This document shows, piece by piece, positions 52,380-60,960 of a DNA stretch of 64,000 nucleotides. Location: assembly GCA_004296885.1 (NCBI GenBank), contig SCVN01000002.1, positions 62,001 through 126,000 on the forward strand, written 5' to 3'. The stretch's first letter is position 1; the number at the start of each line of letters is the position of its first letter. A program made the position numbers and the translations under genes. The notes beneath the pieces are model-generated. The model made no database searches. It worked only from the letters and a program-made list of their open reading frames with translations, and was not told the DNA's origin. This DNA comes from Nitrospirota bacterium (lineage in GTDB: Bacteria; Nitrospirota; Nitrospiria; Nitrospirales; Nitrospiraceae).

Positions 52380-54173
52380 ATGAAAATCATGTTCGTGATG
52401 GTCAAGGAAGACTATATTGACCCAATGAACATCGAGTTGTTGTCGGCCATGGCCAAGCAGGAGGGGCACGAAACCTTCCTGAATGTTCTCGAACACGACA
52501 ACCTCATGGAAGAAGTCGGGGCGATCCGGCCGGACATTGTCGCGTACAGCGCCAAGACCGGTGAAAGCAACGTCATGTACCGGGCCAACCGGGCCATCAA
52601 AGCGACGTACAAGGACAAGATCTTCACGGTCATGGGCGGGCCACATCCGACCTTCAACTCCATGCGTATGCAGCTCTATGGGGAAGACTTGAAGCTGCCG
52701 TTGACGTTCTCCGGCCCCGCCATGCCGCGGGTGGTGGAAGACACGCAGTTGGACGCGTTGGTGGTCGGTGAAGGGGATGAGCCATGGCCGATGATGCTGA
52801 AAGCCTTGGCCGTTGGCAGCAGCCTCGATGGGATCTCCAATGTCGTGACCCGCAGCAACCGCCGTGCCGACGGCAGCGTGGCGTTGCAAGAGCGGAACAT
52901 GACCCTGGACGAACTTCCCTACCTGGATCGGGATGTCGTCTATGGAAAGACGCGCTTGAAGGAGTTCGGCATGCGCAGCCTGATGGCGGGCCGCGGCTGT
53001 CCCTTTCCCTGCACCTATTGTTTCAATGCGAAGTACAACGCGATGTACAAGGGCAAGGGAAAGATGCTGAACCGCTACAGCGTGGACCGGCTGCTGGCCG
53101 AGATGGAGGACATGGTCCGGCGCCACAAGACGCAGTTCGTCAAGTTTTACGACGACGTCTTCGTGTTTCGCACCGACGACTGGCTCATCGAATTCGCAGA
53201 CAAGTATCCACGGGCGATCGGGTTGCCCTTTCATTGCCTGGTCCGCTCCGATCTGGTCCGCCGCGATCCGGAGATCCTGACCTATCTCAAGAAGGCCGGC
53301 ATCAAGTCCATCAGCATGTCCATCGAGTCCGGGAATCCCTTCATCCGGGAGCAGATCTTCAAGCGTGGGATGGACGCGGAGGACATCCGGTTTGCCTTCG
53401 ATCTGTGTCACAAGCAGGACATCCATACCTTCTCGAACACGATTCTGGCCGTCCCGGTCCCGATCATTCCCAGCACGGCCGACCCGGACTTCGATCAAAA
53501 AGCCAAGGATCTTGTCTCCCATCTGGAGACGTATCACAAGATGAACCTGGGCACCTTGCGGTCGGACGTGGATCTTGCTGGCACGTTGGATCAGGCCGCC
53601 CGGAAAAAGCTGGTGGAATATTTCGAATCGATGGGCTTGCGGCACCGGGTCCTGGACTACGACATCGAGTCGATCGACATCAACATCCAGAACGGGGTGG
53701 TCTTCGGGGAGTTTCCCGAATTGCATCCCTATCCGGGCACACCGGTCTCCCAGTACACCATTGACGTGAAGGCGTTTGACGGGGATTTTGAAAAGCTCCA
53801 CCAGAACTATCAGACGGAGTCCCCCTTCTCCTGCTTCACGGCCCAGGAGAAACTGGAGCAGGTGAACTTGTCCCTCCTGGGGCTGGTCCTGCTGGTCTTC
53901 CCATCCTGGCGGGGGGTAGTGGTCAACCACCTCATCAAACGGCGCTGGACGAAGCTGTATTTCGTCATGTACTACCTGGCCAAGGCGTACCTGATCGGGA
54001 CCAAGATCTATCCGATGAAGTATTCGGCGGGGCATATCCTCCGGACGGTCAAAGAGAGCTTCTTCTCGGAACTGCTTAAGCATTCCCGTGACGAGGGGGA
54101 AAAGTTTTATCAGAAGCGAAAAGGGCTGAATGCCCAGCCGAGCGAGGTGCTAGGAGGACCATGGCAGAGCTAG
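52380..54173 (+). CDS. B12-binding-type radical SAM protein 2
   Basis: A 597-residue protein from ATG 52380 behind AGAGAGAAGG. The N-terminal Rossmann region contains MIELLSAM-like MNIELLSAMAKQEGHETFLNVLEHD, VAYSAKTGESNVMYRA and TVMGGPHPTFN. The radical SAM motif is AGRGCPFPCTYCFNAKYN (Cys207, Cys211, Cys214), then FVKFYDDVFVFRTDDWL and GIKSISMSIESGNPFIREQIF. The C-terminal extension carries a hydrophobic LGLVLLVFPSWRGVVV segment that may contact membrane. It overlaps the next small gene by 13 bases. The substrate is unknown. Confidence 0.88.
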   Translation: MKIMFVMVKEDYIDPMNIELLSAMAKQEGHETFLNVLEHDNLMEEVGAIRPDIVAYSAKTGESNVMYRANRAIKATYKDKIFTVMGGPHPTFNSMRMQLYGEDLKLPLTFSGPAMPRVVEDTQLDALVVGEGDEPWPMMLKALAVGSSLDGISNVVTRSNRRADGSVALQERNMTLDELPYLDRDVVYGKTRLKEFGMRSLMAGRGCPFPCTYCFNAKYNAMYKGKGKMLNRYSVDRLLAEMEDMVRRHKTQFVKFYDDVFVFRTDDWLIEFADKYPRAIGLPFHCLVRSDLVRRDPEILTYLKKAGIKSISMSIESGNPFIREQIFKRGMDAEDIRFAFDLCHKQDIHTFSNTILAVPVPIIPSTADPDFDQKAKDLVSHLETYHKMNLGTLRSDVDLAGTLDQAARKKLVEYFESMGLRHRVLDYDIESIDINIQNGVVFGEFPELHPYPGTPVSQYTIDVKAFDGDFEKLHQNYQTESPFSCFTAQEKLEQVNLSLLGLVLLVFPSWRGVVVNHLIKRRWTKLYFVMYYLAKAYLIGTKIYPMKYSAGHILRTVKESFFSELLKHSRDEGEKFYQKRKGLNAQPSEVLGGPWQS

Positions 54174-54502
54174 ACAGCGAGTTCATTGCAGAGACGCTCA
54201 ACTCGCGTCAGTTGCTGGCGCTGCTGTTTGTGTGCGAGAGCCAACGAAAAAAAGTCCTATCCACATTGAATTTTTGCGGGACGGATAAGCCCCCGGCATG
54301 GACCGAGTTCCTGGATCGCTTCGCCGCGCGCTTGATCAAGCTGCCGGAGTCTGAACGGGTCTATCTGATCAATTCCCACCTCCAATCGTCTGAGGAGATC
54401 GACATTTATTCCAATGCGGAAATCGAAGCACTGCTCGGGCAGCATCATACTCTTCTTGCCACGTTGGCCCGAGAATTAGAGCATGATAGAAGATTTTTCT
54501 AG
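54161..54502 (+). CDS. Small soluble protein of unknown function
   Basis: A 113-residue predicted helical protein beginning MAELDSEFIAETLNSRQLLALLFVCESQRKKVLSTLNFCG. AGGAGG lies immediately before its ATG inside the end of the radical SAM gene, which supports translation and coupling. No domain is recognised. It is charged, with no signal peptide, and could be an accessory to radical SAM protein 2, as suggested only by the overlap. Confidence 0.65.
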   Translation: MAELDSEFIAETLNSRQLLALLFVCESQRKKVLSTLNFCGTDKPPAWTEFLDRFAARLIKLPESERVYLINSHLQSSEEIDIYSNAEIEALLGQHHTLLATLARELEHDRRFF

Positions 54503-54793
54503 CCCGCGAGCCTAATCCGGCCAGTTGCAAACGGAGCCTGCTTGCTCCAATCGCTCCGAGCGTACCTCGCGGTGCGATTGCAGGGCTGCCGTCGTGGTGA
54601 GCAGGGCCACCCCTCCTCTTTTTCCCTTCCCACCTCTCAGGTATTAGCGGTGAGGTTCCTTCGAAATCTGAGGGGCTGGTGTGTGCTGGGGGCATTCCCT
54701 GAACGAACACGGCACTGGGGTGGCAGTGAATCATCTGAGGAGATTGATCAGTTTTCATGGGAGACGGGAAAGTAGTGCTTCCCCGGTGGGATC

Positions 54794-57304
54794 ATGAGCG
54801 CTCTGCCTGATGGCCAGATTCACGTCCAAACTTCTCGTGCTCTGCGGCCACGGTTGCTTGTCCACATGCTCATGGGATTGGCTACTCCGGCAATCCTCTT
54901 TACCTGGGTGATTCTTTTTGGCTCCCAGAGCTATCAAGAATGGAACGACCGGTTCACCTACGAGCTGACCAATCGGTACTTGTTTTCCCAGATCCCGACC
55001 GGGACCATATTAGGGCCTCTGTGGCGAGAGGATATTCTGAGCGGAAGCGTCTGGGCCACTAATAAGGGGCCGACTCCCCTTTCGCTCCAGATCGGAGCCG
55101 CGCGGATGTTTGAGCTTACGCCGGTCTGGATTGAATTAGCGGGGAATCTCCTCCTCTATTTTGTAGCTTCGGCCTCGATGTACCTATACTCACGGCGAGA
55201 ATTGCTAATGGGGATCGAGGGCGCCGGCATTTCCGCAGTGATGTTTGGCGCAACGGCCTATTGGCTTTCCTTCTGGGTAGGGAATCCAGACCTCCCGATG
55301 GCCGTCGCCTGGGTCCCCGTGTTATTTCTCCTGTCCCACTGGATTGAAAGAGCGGTGGAGGCGGGGAGGATCGTTTCTGTCGCCACTCCGACGGTGGCGC
55401 TTGCCATTGCATTCTACGCATGTGCTACTCATAGCGTCCTGGCTTCTCTGCCAGTGATCCCGGTTATTCTGTTGGCCTATGCATGGTGGGTGCTTGAGCT
55501 CCGTCAATCTGTGCTATGGGTCGCTGGTGGATTAGGGTTAGGGCTGGCTTTATATTCTCCGTTCCTCTGGTCCGTTGTCGAGGCGACGAGTCTGTCGGGG
55601 CGCTTTGTGGGGGCTGGGTTTTTGAATGCCGTCGACTCGCCGTTTAATCCGGCAGGATGGTTGGTCAACGCGCGCGCGATCTTGTCTCAGGTGGCGGTCG
55701 GACACAACCAATACGGGATATACCTGGTCTCAGTGTTGGGAGTGGTGGTGTGGCTCAGCCTCGGTACGGCATGGCGTCATGAGCAGCCGCGAACTCGAAG
55801 AATCCTGCAGTTTAGCGCAGGAGCGGCTGCGGTAAGTCTCATCATTGGAATTTTTGATGTGACGATCGATTATTTGAAGATGTGGATCCCGCTCATTGGA
55901 GCTTGGCATGTCAAACGATTTGAGCACTTTTTGTTCTTTCCGGTGCTTACTCTTGTGGGGTGGATGATCGATCGGTCCCTGTTTCAAACGGTGAGGGAGC
56001 CTCGATCTCACAGGAGAATTGACGCATTCAGATGGAGTATCGTGGCTGTGGGAGGGCTGGGTTGCCTTCAAGTCGGATATTCAGCCTATCGGATGCACTT
56101 GGTGCCCTCGTCCATCTATCCGCAAAATCTGATCCTCTACGCCTATTTGTTTCTGTATGCTGTGGTCACGACATATCTGTTGGTTGTTTTGTATCGATGG
56201 GCGTTATGGCCAGCCACGGACCATGGTCCATTTGCATGCGGAAGGCAGCGGACTGTGGGAGTCGTGTTACTCATTTCATCTGTTTCGCTTGCGGTATCGG
56301 TTCACACCTATCGCGCCGCAGTCCTGGAGCCGAAGATCGGTGTGGCCGGCACAGCCGATCCCATCATGACCTACTCGCAGCGGTATGCCGTTCCATCCGA
56401 TATCGCGACCGCCAAAGAGATGAATCGGACCAACGGACGGGTCGTTGATTTGACGCGGCCCTGGTTTTCCGACACGTTGGGGCCCGCGAGCGAAACGGCC
56501 CTACTTCCTCTCGCCGGTCTCAGGACCCCATCTGGCTATAACCTTGGGCCAACACGATGGTACGAAAGCTTCGTCCGCCACGGCATTAATGGGAGGGCGA
56601 GCGCATTAAAGTATATCGTACAGATTGAGAACACCAAGGATTCAAATTTGGAAGCCTTGGGACTGCTGGACGTGGAATACATCCTGGCGATACGCGGGAC
56701 CGATGTGCCGGGCTATGTGCCAGTGAAAAGCCTTGAGCCAGATAGCAAGGTGCTGTATGTGCCTGCGGACAGCGCCCTGGTGGAGCAGGCGTTTATTTCC
56801 GATGGCATTGTCTGTTTCTCGCGAGAGGATGACGCGTTGGAGTACATCCACCATGCCCGACTGCGAGATCTTCGGGCTCGGGCTGTGCTGGTCTTGAGTG
56901 ATCCTGAGGGCAGTGCCATCTGCAGGGGGGGCGGATCACCTCAGGCGATTGCTGGAGCAGAATCGCCGCAGATTCGTCTCAAGCGTGCGCCAGATCGAGT
57001 ACACCTTGAAATTGAGAGCCCATCTCGAGGCATTCTGACTCTTACGGATGCCTACTATCCCGGATGGAAGGTTATGGTCGATGGCGTCGAACGGCCTTTG
57101 CTGAGGACGTACATCACCTTGCGAGGAGTGGCGATAGGCCCGGGGCGTCACACTGTAGAGTTTCTGTATGCCCCGAGGATGTTTGGCTTGTTGTGCCAAT
57201 TCTCCAGCGTTCTTCTGGTGGTATCCATGCTGGTTGCTGCAGTGGCATGGGGAATGGATCATGCCTCTCGACGGTATGTAGGGACCTATGAGATCGGCAA
57301 GTGA
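54794..57304 (+). CDS. YfhO-like large membrane protein
   Basis: An 836-residue membrane protein with about 13 hydrophobic segments, starting at ATG 54794 (weak ribosome binding site GGTGGGATC). Its N-terminal half has GPLWREDILSGSVWATNKGPTPLSLQ, resembling YfhO. The C-terminal end has TLTDAYYPGWKVMVDGVERPLLRTYITLRGVAIGPGRHTVEFLYAPR, the periplasmic tail of YfhO-family proteins, which act in glycosylation of lipoteichoic acid or polysaccharide. A role as lipid-linked sugar transferase is likely. The following epimerase gene begins just after its stop. Confidence 0.75.
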   Translation: MSALPDGQIHVQTSRALRPRLLVHMLMGLATPAILFTWVILFGSQSYQEWNDRFTYELTNRYLFSQIPTGTILGPLWREDILSGSVWATNKGPTPLSLQIGAARMFELTPVWIELAGNLLLYFVASASMYLYSRRELLMGIEGAGISAVMFGATAYWLSFWVGNPDLPMAVAWVPVLFLLSHWIERAVEAGRIVSVATPTVALAIAFYACATHSVLASLPVIPVILLAYAWWVLELRQSVLWVAGGLGLGLALYSPFLWSVVEATSLSGRFVGAGFLNAVDSPFNPAGWLVNARAILSQVAVGHNQYGIYLVSVLGVVVWLSLGTAWRHEQPRTRRILQFSAGAAAVSLIIGIFDVTIDYLKMWIPLIGAWHVKRFEHFLFFPVLTLVGWMIDRSLFQTVREPRSHRRIDAFRWSIVAVGGLGCLQVGYSAYRMHLVPSSIYPQNLILYAYLFLYAVVTTYLLVVLYRWALWPATDHGPFACGRQRTVGVVLLISSVSLAVSVHTYRAAVLEPKIGVAGTADPIMTYSQRYAVPSDIATAKEMNRTNGRVVDLTRPWFSDTLGPASETALLPLAGLRTPSGYNLGPTRWYESFVRHGINGRASALKYIVQIENTKDSNLEALGLLDVEYILAIRGTDVPGYVPVKSLEPDSKVLYVPADSALVEQAFISDGIVCFSREDDALEYIHHARLRDLRARAVLVLSDPEGSAICRGGGSPQAIAGAESPQIRLKRAPDRVHLEIESPSRGILTLTDAYYPGWKVMVDGVERPLLRTYITLRGVAIGPGRHTVEFLYAPRMFGLLCQFSSVLLVVSMLVAAVAWGMDHASRRYVGTYEIGK

Positions 57305-57323
57305 CGGGAGGGCGGAAGCGATC

Positions 57324-58361
57324 GTGAGCAGCCCGTTCGAAGCGGCTAAGCATAAGATTTTGGCTATGCCATGCCGGTGGTTGGTTACCGGTGTCGCTGG
57401 TTTTATCGGCTCCAACATTCTGGAGTTGCTGTTGAAGTGTGGGCAGGAGGTTGTCGGCGTGGACAATTTCTCGACTGGCCATAGGAGCAACTTGGAGGAT
57501 GTTCGAGCGGAAGTTGGACCGGATTCGTGGAAGCAGTTCAGGTTCATCGAGGGGGATATCGCTTGTCCGGAAATATGCAGGGAGGCGTGCGCAGAGGTAG
57601 AGTACGTCCTGCATCAAGCCGCACTGGGGTCTGTGCCCCGATCCATAGCCGATCCACAAGGCACGAACCGATCAAATGTCGATGGCTTTGTAAATATGCT
57701 CGTCGCGGCCAGAGACGCGGGAGTCAAGAAGTTTGTGTACGCAAGTTCTGGTGCTGTATATGGCGATCACCCCGCGTTGCCAAAAACCGAAGATGTTATC
57801 GGGAAGCCGTTGTCCCCCTACGCAGTGTCGAAATATGTCAACGAACTGTATGCTGAAACATTTAGCAAGGTCTACCAGATTCGCTGTGTGGGGTTACGCT
57901 ATTTCAACGTTTTCGGGAGAAGGCAGAGACCTGGCGGACCGTACGCGGCGGTGATCCCCGCCTGGGTTTCCAACTTCCTGCAGGGTAGCCCTTGCGTGGT
58001 GAATGGGGACGGGAAAACCAGCCGAGACTTTTGCTACGTTGAAAATGTTCTGCAAGCTAATCTCCTAGCAGCGATCACTGATACTCAGGGTGATACTCAC
58101 GTAGTGTGCAACATTGCGGTCGGGGAACGCACCACACTCCTTGATCTCTATTACATCATCAGGGATCAATTGGCCAAGTTCCAATCGGACGTAAAGCATG
58201 TGGAGCCGCAGTTTGGACCGTTTCGGCCGGGGGACATCAGGCATTCGCTGGCAGATATTTCACAGGCCAGAAAACTGCTCGGTTATGCACCCACACACGC
58301 CGTCAAGGACGGACTGAGAGAAGCCATTCCCTGGTATTGCGCAACTCTCCGGCCTTCATGA
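57324..58361 (+). CDS. wbpP: UDP-N-acetylglucosamine 4-epimerase (WbpP/TviC type)
   Basis: A 345-residue epimerase; GTG 57324 (after GGAAGCGATC) gives a 17-residue lead before CRWLVTGVAGFIGSNILELLLKCGQEVVGVDNFSTGHRSNL, the same lead as in Pseudomonas WbpP. EYVLHQAALGSVPRSIADP, ASSGAVYGDHPALPKTEDVIGKPLSPYAVSKYVNELYAE (Y-x3-K), RYFNVFGRRQRPGGPYAAVIPAW and DGKTSRDFCYVENVLQANLLAA are near-diagnostic for the WbpP/TviC group, which makes UDP-GalNAc or UDP-GalNAcA precursors of Vi-like or O antigens. Confidence 0.9.
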   Translation: MSSPFEAAKHKILAMPCRWLVTGVAGFIGSNILELLLKCGQEVVGVDNFSTGHRSNLEDVRAEVGPDSWKQFRFIEGDIACPEICREACAEVEYVLHQAALGSVPRSIADPQGTNRSNVDGFVNMLVAARDAGVKKFVYASSGAVYGDHPALPKTEDVIGKPLSPYAVSKYVNELYAETFSKVYQIRCVGLRYFNVFGRRQRPGGPYAAVIPAWVSNFLQGSPCVVNGDGKTSRDFCYVENVLQANLLAAITDTQGDTHVVCNIAVGERTTLLDLYYIIRDQLAKFQSDVKHVEPQFGPFRPGDIRHSLADISQARKLLGYAPTHAVKDGLREAIPWYCATLRPS

Positions 58362-58408
58362 GCAAGTATACTCATAAAAAACGTAAACTTTTAACGGGTC
58401 ATTGTATC

Positions 58409-58443
58409 TTGACATGCTATCCTGTAGTGTTCAAAATATGAAC
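58409..58443 (+). promoter_or_regulatory. Promoter with inverted-repeat operator before the MarR-like gene
   Basis: TTGACA (58409-58414), a 17-base spacer and CAAAAT (58432-58437) form a good promoter. The inverted repeat GTTCA-aaata-TGAAC (58429-58443) covers the -10 box. A likely repressor site for the regulator encoded at 58470. Confidence 0.6.
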
Positions 58444-58469
58444 GCTATGAAGCCATAGAATGATCCGGC

Positions 58470-59057
58470 ATGGAACTTCAGGAGCAACGACTTCTTAAGC
58501 TTCTCAACGAGGTTGAGAAGAACGAAGATGTCACCCAACGGGCTCTCTCCAGGAAGCTAGGGGTGGCTCTTGGTTTGACGAACCTCTATGTCAAACGGTT
58601 GGCCCGCAAGGGCTACATTAAAATCAGGACGATCCCCAGGAATCGCATTAAGTATCTTTTGACTCCTCGCGGGGTCCTTCAAAAGTCGAAGCTCACCTAT
58701 GAGTACATGCAGTATTCCTTCGTCTATTATCGTGAGGTGCGTCAAGTTCTTGGCAAAGCTCTCATCCAGTTGGCAGGCTCGGGTTCAAAGCAAGTGGTAA
58801 TTTACGGAACCGGCGAACTGGCTGAAATGGCCTATCTGTGTGTGCTTGAGGTGAATCTTCAGCTGGTTGCTTTCATTGATTACGTCGAAAAGGGACGATT
58901 TCTCTCGTGTCCCGTTCTGTCGGTTGAAGCGCTGCCCGAGCTGGAATTCGATGCAGTGCTGGTGGCGAGCTTAGAGAACCTAGCCGATGTCACGGCTAGG
59001 ATGATCCGCTTGGGAATTCCCAAGAAGAAGATCGTCACCCTGCGGCTGCTGGCATAG
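58470..59057 (+). CDS. MarR-like winged-helix regulator with C-terminal Rossmann-like domain (EPS-associated)
   Basis: A 195-residue protein. Residues 1-75 form a winged helix (LLKLLNEVEKNEDVTQRALSRKLGVALGLTNLYVKRLARKGYIKIRTI) like the MarR-type regulators found in exopolysaccharide clusters. Residues 95-195 form a Rossmann-like domain (VVIYGTGELAEMAYLCVLEVNLQLVAFIDYVEKG, ALPELEFDAVLVAS) like those in sugar O-acetyltransferases of the PglD type, a sensor for a sugar metabolite or NAD. It is preceded by its own promoter and an inverted repeat at -10, suggesting autoregulation. Confidence 0.85.
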   Translation: MELQEQRLLKLLNEVEKNEDVTQRALSRKLGVALGLTNLYVKRLARKGYIKIRTIPRNRIKYLLTPRGVLQKSKLTYEYMQYSFVYYREVRQVLGKALIQLAGSGSKQVVIYGTGELAEMAYLCVLEVNLQLVAFIDYVEKGRFLSCPVLSVEALPELEFDAVLVASLENLADVTARMIRLGIPKKKIVTLRLLA

Positions 59058-59105
59058 CCTCCAGCACTGTCGCTGGGGGGGGGCAGCAAACGCACATGCA
59101 CCGAG

Positions 59106-59124
59106 GACGGCTTGATCAGCCGTC
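59106..59124 (+). promoter_or_regulatory. Hairpin adjoining JUMPstart-like element copy 2
   Basis: GACGGCT (59106-59112) pairs perfectly with AGCCGTC (59118-59124) across TGATC. It directly abuts the repeated element at 59124. It could pause RNA polymerase or end transcription of the regulator gene. Confidence 0.45.
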
Positions 59125-59148
59125 TGTAGGTGAGAGGGCGGAGCTGTA
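59124..59148 (+). promoter_or_regulatory. JUMPstart/ops-like element, copy 2
   Basis: Bases 59124-59148 differ from 38819-38843 at two internal positions (A to G each, at 59129 and 59141) and at the final base, where copy 1 has the G of the GTG start. Shared core: GTGAGAGGGCG and AGCTGT. Here no gene starts at the element; the radical SAM gene begins 120 bases downstream, supporting a regulatory rather than a purely translational meaning. Confidence 0.5.
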
Positions 59149-59160
59149 CTATCATGCTGC

Positions 59161-59265
59161 ATGGCCGGTCATCTCATTTGCACGGTCAAGGAAATCATTA
59201 TTGTCAGCCAGGGTAATGACCAGACTCCGATGCTGCAACGGTTCCAGATATTGCGCAGGAGGTGA
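59161..59265 (+). CDS. Possible 34-residue leader peptide
   Basis: ATG 59161 opens MAGHLICTVKEIIIVSQG and runs to TGA 59263-59265, ending just before the radical SAM start at 59269. The frame is open from GTA 59146, the position equivalent to the NusG-paralogue GTG in copy 1. There is no clear ribosome binding site near the ATG. It may be a leader peptide, a vestige or chance. Confidence 0.25.
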   Translation: MAGHLICTVKEIIIVSQGNDQTPMLQRFQILRRR

Positions 59266-59268
59266 GTG

Positions 59269-60855
59269 ATGGCTTCATCGACCAACGGCCGAGTTGATTG
59301 CGTTCTTATTTATCCTCCTTGGACTGTATTGCAGGGTAGGGCATTTCTGACGAATTGTCTGCCTCCCCTCGGAATCCTCTCGATTGCTGCCGTTCTGCTG
59401 GAACGCGGATTCACCGTCAAGGTGATTGATGTTCACGCCGAACGCATGAGCCCCGTGCGACTCCGGGCGCTGCTGTCTGAATACCGCCCGCGGTATGTTG
59501 GAGTTTCGGTGTTATCGTCGATGGTCGTTTCGGCCAACATGATCGCCAAGCTGGTGAAGGAATTGGTTCCTGACTGCGTGGTCGTGATGGGCAACGTGCA
59601 TGCGGAAGCCTACCCTGAGCGCATGCTCCAGAACAGTGCAGTTGATCTGGTCGTCCGAGGGGACGGGGAGCGTCCGATGGCTGATATCGTGGCAGGGAAG
59701 GCCTGGGAAACCATTCCCAGCGTAAGTTTTCTTTGCCCGGATGGGACTGTGCATCATACCCCCATTCAGGAAATCGTGATGGATCTCGACCAATACCCGA
59801 TGCCGGCCTATCACTTGGTGGACTTCAAACGATATTTCCCGTCCGCGTCGTCCTATAGGAACCTGCCCGCCATCAACGTGCTCATGACCCGCGGATGCCC
59901 CGGCCTCTGCACTTTTTGCAATTCTGCCAAGACGACGCTCAGATACCGGAGCCCCCAAAAAGTCTATGAGCAGATTCAACATCTTCGGAAGATGTACAAA
60001 ATCCGCCAGGTTCAGTTCTTCGATGACACGTTCACCGTGAACAAGCCGGCCGTGCTGGAGCTCTGCCGTCTGCTCAGAGAGAACAAGGTCGACATTACGT
60101 TCTCATGTTATGTACGGGGCGATTGCTTTAGCGACGAAATGGCGAAGGCGCTCAAATCCGCGGGCTGCCACCAGGTCATGGTTGGCATCGAAACCGCCAG
60201 CGAGCGGATCATGCAGATCATCCAGAAGCCCATCAAAAAAGAACGGTATGCCGATCTGGTCAGGATCGCGCACAAGTATGCCATCGAGGTTCGGGCGGGA
60301 TTCATCATTGGCAACTTGGGTGAAACCTGGGAGACGATGGAGGAGAGCCTGCAATTTGCCATTAACTTGGATGTGGATTTCTTCCAGCCCAGTATAAGCA
60401 CGCCTTACCCGGGCACCGCGTTGTTCAAGCAGGCGGTGGAAGAAGGCCGGCTCAAGCACCTGGAGTTCAAACGCTATGGCCAGGGACTTGAGGTCATCGT
60501 TCGGCTGGATGGCCTGACTGCGGAACGGGTGCTGGAGTTCGACAGTTATGCCTGGCGAAGATTCTACCTTCGGCCACGCATGATCTGGCGGCAGCTGATG
60601 CGCATATCCAATTTCCGGCAAATCAAAGACCTGTACAACGCCTTCTCGCAGTTGATCATGAATAAGCTGGTCAACCCGGATCCGGATTGGATGGAGTGGG
60701 ATAAGGGCACGGAAGAAGCCCAATACGACCGTCAGGTCATCCACCGGAACGCGATCCGGCTGACGCACGAACTGCGGAAGAAATGGGTCGACGATGACGA
60801 AGGTATGGAGAGCCCTGTCCTCCAGGAAGAATCTGTTCCCACACCGGCCAGATGA
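59269..60855 (+). CDS. B12-binding-type radical SAM protein 3
   Basis: A 528-residue protein; ATG 59269 follows AGGAGG by six bases (GTG 59266 is too close). The N-terminal Rossmann part: VDCVLIYPPWTVLQGRAFL, PPLGILSIAAVLLERGFTVKVIDVHAE, VGVSVLSSMVVSANMIAKLV. The core motif TRGCPGLCTFCNSAKTTLRY carries Cys210, Cys214 and Cys217; QVQFFDDTFTVNKPAVLELC, QVMVGIETASERIMQII and ISTPYPGTALFKQAV follow. The C-terminal region is helical. Related proteins alter lipids, hopanoids or cell-wall sugars. It lies downstream of the repeated element. Confidence 0.88.
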   Translation: MASSTNGRVDCVLIYPPWTVLQGRAFLTNCLPPLGILSIAAVLLERGFTVKVIDVHAERMSPVRLRALLSEYRPRYVGVSVLSSMVVSANMIAKLVKELVPDCVVVMGNVHAEAYPERMLQNSAVDLVVRGDGERPMADIVAGKAWETIPSVSFLCPDGTVHHTPIQEIVMDLDQYPMPAYHLVDFKRYFPSASSYRNLPAINVLMTRGCPGLCTFCNSAKTTLRYRSPQKVYEQIQHLRKMYKIRQVQFFDDTFTVNKPAVLELCRLLRENKVDITFSCYVRGDCFSDEMAKALKSAGCHQVMVGIETASERIMQIIQKPIKKERYADLVRIAHKYAIEVRAGFIIGNLGETWETMEESLQFAINLDVDFFQPSISTPYPGTALFKQAVEEGRLKHLEFKRYGQGLEVIVRLDGLTAERVLEFDSYAWRRFYLRPRMIWRQLMRISNFRQIKDLYNAFSQLIMNKLVNPDPDWMEWDKGTEEAQYDRQVIHRNAIRLTHELRKKWVDDDEGMESPVLQEESVPTPAR

Positions 60856-60960
60856 CCGGTGATCGGGGCCGTTGTGTTTATCCCGTCGGTCAACCCGGCT
60901 CTTGGGGTCCTCACCCCCCCCGGTCTTTTCCGCAGCCGCTGAGTGCATAGGGTTGAAAGA

